The notes under the pieces are model-generated. The model saw only the letters and a list, made by a program, of their open reading frames with translations. It had not been told where the DNA came from and did not search any database. 64,000 bases of DNA, from assembly GCF_001485415.1 (NCBI RefSeq), contig NZ_BCMQ01000004.1, forward strand, positions 186,001 through 250,000. The letters run 5' to 3'. This DNA comes from Myroides odoratimimus (lineage in GTDB: Bacteria; Bacteroidota; Bacteroidia; Flavobacteriales; Flavobacteriaceae). Both the position numbers and the translations under genes were made by a program. How positions within the stretch are numbered: the stretch's first letter is position 1; each line of letters begins with the position of its first letter. This document shows positions 36,710 through 45,676 of the stretch, one piece after another.

Positions 36710-38505
36710 AAACATACCTAAATATATGTATACTTTTTTTAATCACGCAGGTAGCAACAGCACAAGTTGATATAAAAAAGTATAAGGCTACTGCTACCAA
36801 TCAAGAGTATATTGATTTACTTAAAAGTGATTTAGAAGACCTTAATCGGTTTGTAAGATTATTTAGCAAAAGCAATGATAAACCAAGTAAACCTACTGTA
36901 GTCGCTCCCTTAAAACTAGCTTTTAATCAACAGGAGTATGATGCTAATATCGATCTATTAATCCAAGCTAATATTCAGTTTATAGATTTTATAGCAGGAG
37001 ACGCTGTGACAATACAACTTATAAAAGACCCTGCCATCTATAAGTCTCTAGATGATATTAAGGCTCCTGTCTATGTAGAAAAGGTGTATTATTACGATGG
37101 TACAACACAGAATATGGAGGTGAAGAAGGATGTGAATACACATTTCACTACTGAGCTAGGACTTACTAAGGCTGTAGATAAGATAGATATTAGGATTCCT
37201 TTTTCTACCATGAAAAAACTAGATAGTATCGTACTTCCTGCTACAGTTCATCAAAAAGTGAAATATGATGGAGTAGATATAGAGGTAGTGGAAGTATCAG
37301 ATAAAAGTGTACTGCTTAAGACTTCCTCTAATCAATTAGAGTTTGATGATATTCAAGCAATCTTAAAAGATAAAAGACGTGTAAAGAGCTATAGATTTCA
37401 ACGATCTGGTATACATCCAGATCAGTTTGATCTTTTTTTACAGCTTTGTATAAAGAAAATTGGAGAGATTCTAGCACTTTCTGAAGAGAATATCAATATG
37501 GAACATTCTCAATTCAAAAAGGATATAGGAGCTAAAATGGACGCATTAGAGAAGCAATTATCAACTGATTATAAAAAATCGGAGCAGGTTACTTATCTAT
37601 ATTATGAGTTTGGAGAGCCTATAGATAAAATAGTTCTTTATAAGGGGAGTGAAACTTATCAAAGAGATATAACCATGACATTGAGTAATAGTATGCCTAG
37701 TACTCGCTTTATTGACTATAAAGATGATAAAACATTGATATACAATAAAGATCTAAAATTAGTAAAAGAGTTTGCAGGCACTTATACTTTTATTAATGAT
37801 TGTTATTTTAGAACAAACAGACAATACTTTTATTTGAATGATAAATTAGAGATGCAACCCCTTACTTATTATAAAGTGGATAATCTAGTCAATAATTTTA
37901 TAGTCATAAAAGAGGATGATGAATCTCCATGGGAATTAGTAGATCCAACGAATAAAAAAATCATGAAGGTAGATAACTATGAGATGAATAATAAGTATAA
38001 TTTCACTTTAATCGAATCGAATGCTTCATATTATCTACTAAATAAGAACACCCTAGCACCACAGAAAATCGCTAATGTAGATAAAGTTCGAACTGCTGAA
38101 AAAGGATATTTCGTTGTAGAGAAGAATAATAAATTTGGCTTTATGAATACAGAAGGAAAGATTGTTGTACCTATTCAGTATGATGATGTAAAGGCTTTTG
38201 ACGATATGACTGATTTATTGCCAAGCGATTTATTATTTGCTGTCAAGCAGAATGAGAAGTGGGGCTTTGTAGATATACATAATAAGACTGTTATTCCATT
38301 TATGTATGATGACGTTAAAGGACCTTTTTCTTATGGGATAGCGCCTGTATATTTAAATGATGCTTTAGGTTTAATTAATTTAAAAAATGAGAAAGTATCT
38401 AAGTTTGTGAATAGAAGTTACTCTTCATCAAGTAATTTTGGAAAGAGAACGATGGGCTTAAGTGACGGTACTTATAATCATAAAGGAGAGAAAGAAAAGA
38501 AATAA
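36706..38505 (+). CDS. Secreted WG-repeat protein
   Basis: This 599-aa protein has a signal peptide (LFLITQVATAQV). Its C-terminal third carries WG beta-repeats: NKFGFMNTEGKIVVPIQYDDVKAF, then EKWGFVDIHNKTVIPFMYDDVKG, and a weaker copy ALGLINLKNEKV. The N-terminal 380 residues are unlike anything I know. WG repeats usually mediate binding. It is translationally coupled to the preceding secreted protein. Confidence 0.82.
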   Translation: MKTYLNICILFLITQVATAQVDIKKYKATATNQEYIDLLKSDLEDLNRFVRLFSKSNDKPSKPTVVAPLKLAFNQQEYDANIDLLIQANIQFIDFIAGDAVTIQLIKDPAIYKSLDDIKAPVYVEKVYYYDGTTQNMEVKKDVNTHFTTELGLTKAVDKIDIRIPFSTMKKLDSIVLPATVHQKVKYDGVDIEVVEVSDKSVLLKTSSNQLEFDDIQAILKDKRRVKSYRFQRSGIHPDQFDLFLQLCIKKIGEILALSEENINMEHSQFKKDIGAKMDALEKQLSTDYKKSEQVTYLYYEFGEPIDKIVLYKGSETYQRDITMTLSNSMPSTRFIDYKDDKTLIYNKDLKLVKEFAGTYTFINDCYFRTNRQYFYLNDKLEMQPLTYYKVDNLVNNFIVIKEDDESPWELVDPTNKKIMKVDNYEMNNKYNFTLIESNASYYLLNKNTLAPQKIANVDKVRTAEKGYFVVEKNNKFGFMNTEGKIVVPIQYDDVKAFDDMTDLLPSDLLFAVKQNEKWGFVDIHNKTVIPFMYDDVKGPFSYGIAPVYLNDALGLINLKNEKVSKFVNRSYSSSSNFGKRTMGLSDGTYNHKGEKEKK

Positions 38506-38536
38506 GGGACAATATATACCTCCATAAGTTATTATA

Positions 38537-38574
38537 GACACCCCTCCATAGATTTCTATCAATGGAGGGGTGTC
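38537..38574. terminator. Bidirectional terminator with 13-bp stem
   Basis: The stem GACACCCCTCCAT pairs with ATGGAGGGGTGTC around a 12-nt loop. It sits between the convergent WG-repeat gene and the 175-aa gene. Confidence 0.85.
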
Positions 38575-38593
38575 TGTTTAGTGTAATGTGGTT

Positions 38594-39121
38594 TTATATA
38601 TTATCTCTTAATTTTCGCCATTCTTTCCATAATGCTAAGTAAGTATCTTTTTCTAGATCATTAGTTGGAAGCTTTTTAGGACTACTGTTTTTATAGAAGT
38701 TTTCGATTTCATCTACGAAAGTATAGACTATCTTTTGGTATTCATTTTTATCTATTATAGCTTCCGTTCCATTTTCAGATATATGCCTTACTTTATGATG
38801 TGGTAGATGTTCTATAGTCCAATCTATTCCAGTAGGACATCCCCCTATAACAAGGCGTTCCTGTTCATCAAAATACATTAAAAAACCACAGCATGGTATC
38901 AGCTGGCTATCATGATTAGACTCATTTAGGTCTTCGGTTAGACTTCTTAATAGATAAAGAGCAGTAGCAGAGACAGTAACCCCTTGGGTAAGGTCGTTAG
39001 ATATTACTTCATCTCCAATCTTAAGGAATACATCTCCATGTGCACATAGATCAGACTCATCATCTATATTGTTTAACCAATGAAGGTTAGAGACTTTTAT
39101 GCTAAATGGTGTGTCTATCAT
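38594..39121 (-). CDS. Unknown cytoplasmic protein (immunity-like size and composition)
   Basis: This 175-aa acidic protein has no signal peptide. Its alternating strands (FLKIGDEVISNDLTQGVTVSA, then FLMYFDEQERLVIGGCPTGIDW) and a helical end (TYLALWKEWRKL) resemble many small immunity-type proteins of polymorphic toxin systems, but no toxin is adjacent. I do not recognise the family. Confidence 0.65.
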   Translation of the reverse strand: MIDTPFSIKVSNLHWLNNIDDESDLCAHGDVFLKIGDEVISNDLTQGVTVSATALYLLRSLTEDLNESNHDSQLIPCCGFLMYFDEQERLVIGGCPTGIDWTIEHLPHHKVRHISENGTEAIIDKNEYQKIVYTFVDEIENFYKNSSPKKLPTNDLEKDTYLALWKEWRKLRDNI

Positions 39122-39572
39122 ATTTATAATGTATTAAATAAGGTAATATAGTTTAGTGATAAGTTAGTACTAATATTAAAAGGTTTTCTATTGCTTTGCT
39201 TGAGGATTGCTAGGGGTATTCTTGCAGGTTTCTTCGACAAAACAGCCTTCTAGGCAAGGAAACCCCAAGGAAACTGCAAGCAAACTCCTAGAAAGTGCAA
39301 GGAAAATAGATTATTAACCTCCTATAGCTATAGTAGACTAAATTATCACAAGAACCTATTTAACTTCAAATATATCTAATTATATTCTTTTTTAATTAGA
39401 ATAGAGGTGGTATTCAGTTCATTTATATTTTGAATATCTATCGAGTAGGTGAAATAGGATCATACCTTATTCCTCCGAAAACAGGGGACTTCTATTTACA
39501 TTTTTAGGCTATTGATTTATATAAACAATCCTAGATTTTGTAGATTGAAAAAATAGTCAGAATTTTGTACTC
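39122..39572. other. Intergenic region with inverted arrays of 11-bp repeats
   Basis: I see no gene in these 451 bases. The repeat array at 39194-39306 is given separately. The remainder, up to the GTG start at 39573, is AT-rich and should include the promoter of the copper-type locus. Confidence 0.5.
39194..39306. repeat. Two facing arrays of degenerate 11-bp repeats
   Basis: The right array (39253-39306) reads GGCAAGGAAAC, CCCAAGGAAAC, TGCAAGCAAAC, TCCTAGAAAG (10 bp) and TGCAAGGAAAA. The left array (39194-39226), read on the minus strand, gives TGCAAGAATAC, CCCTAGCAATC and CTCAAGCAAAG. All are versions of nnCAAGsAAAC. The arrays face each other across about 26 bp. This GC-richer block stands out from its surroundings. 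Confidence 0.75.
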
Positions 39573-39935
39573 GTGAAATTTGCAATCGTCATATTATCCC
39601 TATTCATGTTATTCAAACCAGTACTTCCGGTTGTTGAATATGTGGTGCTATATGATTATATCAAGGATGAACTTTGTGTGAACAGAGATAAGCCAGAGCT
39701 AGAATGTAATGGAATGTGTCATCTATCTAAAGAGATGGCTAATGCTTCTGATACAGGTAAAGATAAAAGTAAAAGCAATTTTGCTTCGGCAGAAATACAG
39801 CTGGTTTATTTTCAAGATATTGTAAATAACACATCTATTCATTTATTTAAGAATTATACGTTTAAGGCGTTCTTTAGCCTTGATAGTGTATATACTTATA
39901 CTTTCAACGATTTCCTTTTTAGACCTCCTGTCTAA
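39573..39935 (+). CDS. Small exported Cys-containing protein, probably metal-related
   Basis: This 120-aa protein starts with GTG. It has an N-terminal hydrophobic segment (FAIVILSLFMLFKPVLPVVEYVV), then YIKDELCVNRDKPELECNGMC, with three Cys (the last two as CNGMC, followed by His). The C-terminal half has another weakly hydrophobic stretch. Proteins of this kind occur in Bacteroidota next to TonB receptors for metals. CNGMCH suggests metal or heme contact. It starts the copper-type locus but is separated from the next gene by 426 bp. Confidence 0.7.
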   Translation: MKFAIVILSLFMLFKPVLPVVEYVVLYDYIKDELCVNRDKPELECNGMCHLSKEMANASDTGKDKSKSNFASAEIQLVYFQDIVNNTSIHLFKNYTFKAFFSLDSVYTYTFNDFLFRPPV

Positions 39936-40361
39936 TAAACTATTGACTTTTAGTAGATTATTTGTTTCTATATCTAACGTGATTGTTGGTCTAGATAGTA
40001 AGTAATCATATCCCGTTTCATGTATAGTGGATCATATATTGGTATAGTACATTGATCTGTATACGCCAGTATAATCAGTTGTATCTTTTGTAGTATGTAC
40101 TGCATGGTGCTAAGTGATTTTATAGGAGAGTTTCTATATCTACTTAGAAATACGATGTCTATATCTCTATGATGGCAAGCATCTACTGTATGCTTTTGGG
40201 GTAAAATAAGTAAAATAGTTTAACCGATGATATTGTCAATATACTTGATGATGTCCTTAATGCTGTACACTGATTTTGGGTTAAAAGATCAGGTGTATGA
40301 TTTGATCTATAAAAAAGAATCATACAGATTCGCCTAGTCATGTACACACTTTTATGTAACA
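39936..40361. other. 426-bp gap inside the copper-type locus
   Basis: I see no credible open frame, hairpin or repeat array. The length suggests a separate promoter for the gene set that starts at 40362. Confidence 0.45.
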
Positions 40362-41258
40362 ATGAGAATCTTAACGTGGATAGTAGTACTGTTTCTGTTT
40401 ACTACAGCTTGTACTATTGATAAAACAGATTATGAATCAGAAAGTAATATTACGAATCCTGAGCATAATGAATTTAAGGAAGTAGTCTCAATCCAAAAAG
40501 ACAACTATACAATAAGCCTAGAAGCCCTTAATGGACATCTGTACAAAGGGTATAATGAAGTAAGATTAAAAATCACTGATGCAACTACAAAGCAAGTCGT
40601 AGAGAATGCAAAAGTGACATTCTTACCTATCTATACTACTGCAGAAGGGAAGATAGAGTCATGCCCTAATCTATATGATCTGGTGTATGATAAAGGAGAG
40701 AAAGTCTATAAAGGTTTTTCTGTTTTTACGCAAGAGAATACTCAAGGTGACTGGAAAGTGGAGATTGCATTTAAGGACAAAAATCAAAGTATAAAAGCGA
40801 GTCAGCTTGTTTTCGTTGAAAAGCAAAACAATAAGAATCTTAATATGACTTCTTTTAGAGGGATTGACAAGGAGGATTATATTATAGCATTAGTAGCACC
40901 TATAAAACCAAAGGTAGCAGAAAACGAACTTGTAGCCGGAATATATAAACTTAATGCTGGAAACAGTAGTTTAAAAGATGCTTATACGGTAGTTGATAAT
41001 TATACCTTATTACTAGATCCTAGAATGCCTGAACCTTCGATGGGGAATCACTCTTCTCCTAATAATAAAGATCTAGTACAACGTGAGGATAAGTTCTATT
41101 ATGGTGTAGTGAACTATACAATGACAGGTAACTGGACATTGAATTTTATTATGCTAAACCAACATGGTCGTATTCTAAAGGGAACTACTGTACCTAGTGA
41201 CTTTACACCAGGTGTAGAAGGAAAGAAAAGTGAACTACATATAGATACTTTATTTTAA
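40362..41258 (+). CDS. YtkA/FixH-like lipoprotein of the copper-type locus
   Basis: This 298-aa lipoprotein has its lipobox at FTTAC (Cys at about 17). Two similar beta-sandwich units follow, each ending in a strand pattern GDWKVEIAFKD or GNWTLNFIMLN, as in YtkA-like domains. The second unit contains a Met/His-rich loop MPEPSMGNHSSP (about 224-235), a plausible Cu(I)/Cu(II) site. The gene ends 5 nt before the TonB receptor. A role as periplasmic copper carrier is inferred from motif and context. Confidence 0.78.
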   Translation: MRILTWIVVLFLFTTACTIDKTDYESESNITNPEHNEFKEVVSIQKDNYTISLEALNGHLYKGYNEVRLKITDATTKQVVENAKVTFLPIYTTAEGKIESCPNLYDLVYDKGEKVYKGFSVFTQENTQGDWKVEIAFKDKNQSIKASQLVFVEKQNNKNLNMTSFRGIDKEDYIIALVAPIKPKVAENELVAGIYKLNAGNSSLKDAYTVVDNYTLLLDPRMPEPSMGNHSSPNNKDLVQREDKFYYGVVNYTMTGNWTLNFIMLNQHGRILKGTTVPSDFTPGVEGKKSELHIDTLF

Positions 41259-41263
41259 TTATT

Positions 41264-43252
41264 ATGAAACCTTTTATTACCATATTAATCTTAGGGGTTA
41301 CAACAGCGAGTGTAGCACAAGATAATAAAGGCCTACAAGATAGTATACCAACTGTATTAGACGAAATCTCTATGCTAGTTCAAGCGAAGAAGAGAATAGA
41401 GACAGAGATGAAAATGGCTGTGTCTGTCGATGAGTTTTTGGCTTCTTCAGAACAAATAAGTTTTATCAAAAGAGGGGCTTATGCATGGGAGCCTATGCTG
41501 AATAATATGAGTACAGAACGCTCTACCTTGACTATTGATGGGATGCATATTTTTGGTGCATGTACAGATAAGATGGACCCTGTTACTTCTTATGTAGAGA
41601 GTAATAATCTATCTACTATAGATATTAAATCTGGGCAAGAAGGAGGAATGCATGGAGCTACTGTGGCTGGGAGTATTGATCTTAAACGAAAAACTACAGC
41701 CTTTGGGATAGGGCAGGTATGGACTGGAGCCTATCAAAGTGGGTTCGAGTTTAATAATAAACAGTTCTTTAATCTTGGTAATGTTTCGTTCTCAAGTGAA
41801 AAACTAGCTGGTGACGCTAGTATTGCTTATCGGGAAGCTAGTAATTATAAAGATGGAAATAACGATGAGGTAAAGCACTCACAGTACAAAAAATTTAATA
41901 CAGCTTTAGGATTGGCTTATAAGACAGGTGGTTTATCTTCATTGCGAGCAGATGTTATTTTTGACGTTGCTAAAGATGTTGGTTTCCCTGCTTTACCAAT
42001 GGACTTATGGCTTTCTCGTGCATTGATTACTTCTGTATCCTATAAACAGCTATTTGAGGACAAATTTATACGTGTTTGGGATACCAAGGCTTATTTTAAT
42101 GCGATAGAGCATTATATGGATGATACTACACGTCCAGAGAATTTGGTGCATATGGATATGCCAGGCTGGAGTACTACTTACGGGTTACTGTCTAAAGCAA
42201 ACTTTAAAAGTGGAAAGTATTCTTCTGAATTACAATTGAACGCTTATAATAATCTCTCGATTGCAGAAATGCGTATGTACCCACAGGATCGCTCTAAACA
42301 AACAATGTTTGCGTATAGTTGGCCATGGGTAACGACGACTTATGCAGGGGTATCATTGAATAATACGATAGAGTTCTCTGATGATCATAGACTGAATTTC
42401 GGAGGGTCAGCAGGAATAAACTATAATTACTCAAAGTATATAGAGTTTAACTGGATTTTTCATCCAGGTAGCCCACAAGAGAAGACAAGGTTCTTACCAA
42501 GTCTACACACTAGCTATGAAATGGATATTAATCGATTTAATTTCTCTGTTGGTGTAGGATATGGGCATAGAGCGCCTTCTGTGTCGGAAGCTTATGGATA
42601 TTATATCTACAATAGTTATGATCGCTATGACTACATCGGAAATCCTAATTTAAAAAATGAGATTTCTAATGAGTTAAATGCAAGTGTTGGGTATAAAGGA
42701 GATAAATTTTCACTACAAGCTAAGGTGAATTACTTCTATATCAAGAATTATGTTATCGGAAGAATATTGAGCTTAGGTAGTCCGATGAATTATCAGTCAG
42801 TTGGTGTAAAAGGATATACCTCTTTAGACTACGCTACGCTATTTAACTTCGCTCTTAATGCAGACTATCACATCATGGATGATTTGCATTGGAAAGGTGG
42901 TGTGACGTATGCTAGAGGTCAAGATAACGAGAAGGGAAACTTGCCTTTCATTAGACCATTTAGTTATCAGACGTCTTTACACTATCTATTCAGAGATTTT
43001 AGTATACAGACTTCTATCAATGGTGATGCGAAACAACGAGATTTTAGTCCAGAATACGGAGAGAGTTTGACTCCATCATACACGATTTGGAATGCTTCAG
43101 TTGATTACACTTTTTATATCAAAAACTTTAAAACAGTGTTTCAAGTAGGAGCAGAGAATTTACTTAATGAGTACTATAGTACTTATGCAGATTGGGGTAA
43201 TATCCCTAGGATGGGACGTAATGTATTCACGTCTCTAAAAATAAACTTTTAA
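41264..43252 (+). CDS. OprC-like TonB-dependent copper receptor
   Basis: This 662-aa outer membrane receptor has a signal peptide ending SVAQD, a plug domain, and a barrel ending with Phe (LKINF). In OprC of Pseudomonas aeruginosa, copper is bound by a CxxxM motif in the plug and an HxM motif in the barrel. Here IFGACTDKMDP gives C100 and M104, and AIEHYMDDT gives H283 and M285, in the same order. This is direct residue-level support for copper as substrate. It lies between a YtkA-like lipoprotein and an MbnP-like protein. There is no CarboxypepD-like N-terminal domain, as in OprC. Confidence 0.88.
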   Translation: MKPFITILILGVTTASVAQDNKGLQDSIPTVLDEISMLVQAKKRIETEMKMAVSVDEFLASSEQISFIKRGAYAWEPMLNNMSTERSTLTIDGMHIFGACTDKMDPVTSYVESNNLSTIDIKSGQEGGMHGATVAGSIDLKRKTTAFGIGQVWTGAYQSGFEFNNKQFFNLGNVSFSSEKLAGDASIAYREASNYKDGNNDEVKHSQYKKFNTALGLAYKTGGLSSLRADVIFDVAKDVGFPALPMDLWLSRALITSVSYKQLFEDKFIRVWDTKAYFNAIEHYMDDTTRPENLVHMDMPGWSTTYGLLSKANFKSGKYSSELQLNAYNNLSIAEMRMYPQDRSKQTMFAYSWPWVTTTYAGVSLNNTIEFSDDHRLNFGGSAGINYNYSKYIEFNWIFHPGSPQEKTRFLPSLHTSYEMDINRFNFSVGVGYGHRAPSVSEAYGYYIYNSYDRYDYIGNPNLKNEISNELNASVGYKGDKFSLQAKVNYFYIKNYVIGRILSLGSPMNYQSVGVKGYTSLDYATLFNFALNADYHIMDDLHWKGGVTYARGQDNEKGNLPFIRPFSYQTSLHYLFRDFSIQTSINGDAKQRDFSPEYGESLTPSYTIWNASVDYTFYIKNFKTVFQVGAENLLNEYYSTYADWGNIPRMGRNVFTSLKINF

Positions 43253-43277
43253 AAATAAAACCTAATAAATAAGACAA

Positions 43278-44144
43278 ATGAAAAATTTAACAAAGAGCTT
43301 TTTACTATTTGCAGCTTCATTAGCTGTTGTTTCTTGTTCTAATGATGATAGTAACGCTGTTGCTAATAATGTGACTTTAGAGTTTACAAATACATTCAAG
43401 GATAAAGTAATTGTTCTAGGTGATGCTAGTTCTTCTTCTGCTACTGTTAATAAATCTGCAGAGGGGCAAGAACATCAATTTTCTGAATTAAAATATGTGA
43501 TTAGTAATATTCGTCTAATTAAAAATGATGGAAAAGAGATTCCTTATCATGTGAATGATTTAGATAAAGGAGCAACTGTTGTTAACCAAGCGAAGACAGA
43601 GACATTAAATTACTTATTAACTAATATCCCTAGAGGAGAGTATAAACAAATCAAATTTGGTCTAGGTGTACGCAGTGATCTAAATGTTCTTGATCAAATT
43701 AAGTTTCCTGTTTTTTATGCTAACGCTGGAGCTAATGATACTGAGATGATGTGGGAATGGGGAACAGGATATCGTTTTACTAAGATAGAAGGATTCTATG
43801 ATGCTGATAAAAAGCAGATGTCTATACACACAGGAAGTACTCTAGATGATGGAGATAATGGTGAACTAATACAAGGTGTAGATGCGTATAGAGAGGTAGT
43901 CTTAAACTTACCAACGCATGCAGTGGTGGGAAGTTCTGCGCCAACGATTAAGATTAAAGCTGACTTTGATAAACTATTAACAGGGAAATCGAATACAATT
44001 AAATTAAGTACAGGTAAAGGGCCAAATGATAATGCTACACCTAATATTCATACAGCAGTACAGATGGTGAAGTTTGTAGATAATTTAGGAGGAAATGGAA
44101 CGAGTGATGTTACTGGAATGTTCTCTATTATCAGTGTAAAATAA
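43278..44144 (+). CDS. MbnP-like copper-binding lipoprotein
   Basis: This 288-aa protein has its lipobox at VVSCS (C20). It shows the MbnP family plan: an N-terminal strand LEFTNTF, FSELKYVISNIRLI (about 68-81), the GEYKQIKFGLG block, MMWEWGTGYRFTKIEG with W159 and W161 (158-172), and H184 in MSIHTGS. In the characterised MbnP a tryptophan is oxidised to kynurenine by its partner MbnH, and copper then binds. One of W159/W161 is my candidate for this residue. The probable partner is the diheme protein that begins 79 bp downstream of its stop. The family call is from recalled motifs, not alignment. Confidence 0.82.
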   Translation: MKNLTKSFLLFAASLAVVSCSNDDSNAVANNVTLEFTNTFKDKVIVLGDASSSSATVNKSAEGQEHQFSELKYVISNIRLIKNDGKEIPYHVNDLDKGATVVNQAKTETLNYLLTNIPRGEYKQIKFGLGVRSDLNVLDQIKFPVFYANAGANDTEMMWEWGTGYRFTKIEGFYDADKKQMSIHTGSTLDDGDNGELIQGVDAYREVVLNLPTHAVVGSSAPTIKIKADFDKLLTGKSNTIKLSTGKGPNDNATPNIHTAVQMVKFVDNLGGNGTSDVTGMFSIISVK

Positions 44145-44160
44145 GAAGTACAAGTATAGA

Positions 44161-44190
44161 AGAGCTGTTATCTACATAACAGCTCTTTGT
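44161..44190 (+). terminator. Hairpin between MbnP-like and MbnH-like genes
   Basis: The stem AGAGCTGTTAT pairs with ATAACAGCTCT around a CTAC loop, followed by TTTGTCTT. The short T-run may allow partial read-through into the diheme gene, setting different amounts of the two proteins. Confidence 0.7.
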
Positions 44191-44223
44191 CTTCTAAAGG
44201 GTTTTATATAATTGCTATTACAA

Positions 44224-45246
44224 ATGAAAACAACAACAAAAATAAGTGTACTATTACTTCTACTGTGCTTAATCTCTTGTAATAAGGATGAGTATGAAGA
44301 TATTGTGATTGACAATCCAGAGATAGAGTTAGGAATTCCTACTAGTTTTCCAGAGTGGAACTCCGCTGCTTTAAAAAATAAACCTACAAAGTATGGAGTT
44401 GAATTAGGAGAAAAACTGTTTACAGATCCAAGGTTGAGCAAGGATAATACAATCTCCTGTTCTAGCTGTCATATACAAGAATCTGCTTATGCAGATCATC
44501 ACGCTCAAGCGATAGGTATAGAAGGAAGGGTAGGGCTTCGCAATGCGCCTCCTATTCAGAACTTACTCTTTATGAAATATTACAATTGGGATGGTAGTAA
44601 ACTTCAATTAGAGAATCAACCTATCGTGCCTATTATTACACATGAAGAAATGAACTCTTCTATCGTAGAAGTACTAGATAAAATAGGAACTGATATAGAG
44701 TATAAAAAGCTGTTTAAAAAAGCTTATGGAGATGAGTCTATGACTCCAGAGAGAATATATAAGAGTATCGCTCAGTATGAGTATACGCTGATCTCTGCTG
44801 ATAGTAAGTACGATCGTGTTCAGTTAGGACAAGAGAAATTTACTAGTCAAGAGGCTTATGGGTACAAGGTGTTTACTCAGAAGTGCAGTAGCTGCCATAG
44901 TGGAGCACTTTTTACAGATCAAAGTTTTAGAAATATTGGTTTTCCTATCAATCTCGATAGTAATGAAGCAGGGAGAGCTAGGGTAACGGGTGATTTAAAA
45001 GACTATATGAGCTTTAGGGTACCTTCTCTTCGAAATATTGAATATACTGCACCTTATGGAAGCTTTGGGCAGTTTAGCTCTTTAAAAGAGGTGTTGGATT
45101 ACTTTGATAGAGGAGTATTAGATGCAGATAACTTAGACCCTATTTTCAAAGAGGCAAACAATCGTATCGCACTTAGTGAAGCAGAGAAAGAAGCTTTAAT
45201 TGCTTTTATGTCTACTTTAAGTGATTCTAAGTTTATTGGTAAGTAA
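44224..45246 (+). CDS. MbnH/MauG-like diheme cytochrome c peroxidase lipoprotein
   Basis: This protein is about 340 aa from the ATG at 44224 (the earlier start at 44212 adds 4 residues). The lipobox is LISCN. Two CxxCH heme sites are visible: CSSCHIQESAYAD and CSSCHSGALFTD. Typical diheme peroxidase blocks LFTDPRLSKDNTISC, GLRNAPP, VPSLRN and APYGSFGQFSSL are present. In the MbnH subgroup the enzyme forms high-valent diheme and oxidises a Trp in MbnP, not hydrogen peroxide for detoxification. Placement directly after the MbnP-like gene supports that subgroup. Confidence 0.85.
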   Translation: MKTTTKISVLLLLLCLISCNKDEYEDIVIDNPEIELGIPTSFPEWNSAALKNKPTKYGVELGEKLFTDPRLSKDNTISCSSCHIQESAYADHHAQAIGIEGRVGLRNAPPIQNLLFMKYYNWDGSKLQLENQPIVPIITHEEMNSSIVEVLDKIGTDIEYKKLFKKAYGDESMTPERIYKSIAQYEYTLISADSKYDRVQLGQEKFTSQEAYGYKVFTQKCSSCHSGALFTDQSFRNIGFPINLDSNEAGRARVTGDLKDYMSFRVPSLRNIEYTAPYGSFGQFSSLKEVLDYFDRGVLDADNLDPIFKEANNRIALSEAEKEALIAFMSTLSDSKFIGK

Positions 45247-45417
45247 TGTGTTAGTTATTGATATGGTGTGTTTTATTGGTTGTTATGTAAAGTGTTTGTT
45301 TGTAGTTAGGATATTCTTTTATAGATAGTTATTTTAATTGAATACTTTAAAAAGAGTGTAACAAATTATTATATTGAACTACTTATTAGCTAGATAAGAT
45401 ATTAAATACTAAAAAAG

Positions 45418-45666
45418 ATGAATAAGGCAGATTACACAAATTACACTACTGAAGAATTAAAACAAAAAGAAAAACAGTCAAAAGTATTAGCTGGTTTATT
45501 GGTAGGGATGCTTCTTGTTCTCTTGGTGTTCTTGGGATATAGAGCTTTGACAAAAGGCTTCAATGCTTTAATAGCTGTTCCTTTTGCACTTTTGCCAATT
45601 GTGATAAACTTATTCACTACTGCTAAAAATATTAGAAAAGAGATAGAATCTAGACAAGAGAAATAA
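45418..45666 (+). CDS. Small two-helix membrane protein
   Basis: This 82-aa protein has a charged N-terminal helix (TTEELKQKEKQSK), then two membrane segments (about 22-43 and 50-68) and a basic end. It has no Cys. It is a type common in flavobacteria, with unknown function. It is 171 bp from the diheme gene and probably has its own promoter. Confidence 0.7.
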   Translation: MNKADYTNYTTEELKQKEKQSKVLAGLLVGMLLVLLVFLGYRALTKGFNALIAVPFALLPIVINLFTTAKNIRKEIESRQEK

Positions 45667-45676
45667 CTTGCTATGT

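Noticed and set aside
39194..39306. CRISPR or Rho-independent terminator
   Set aside because: Repeats are too short and lack spacers, and the inverted arrays are too imperfect and lack a T-run.
44224..45246. Ordinary cytochrome c peroxidase for peroxide detoxification
   Set aside because: Not excluded, but the position right behind an MbnP-like gene and an OprC-like receptor favours the MbnH subgroup.
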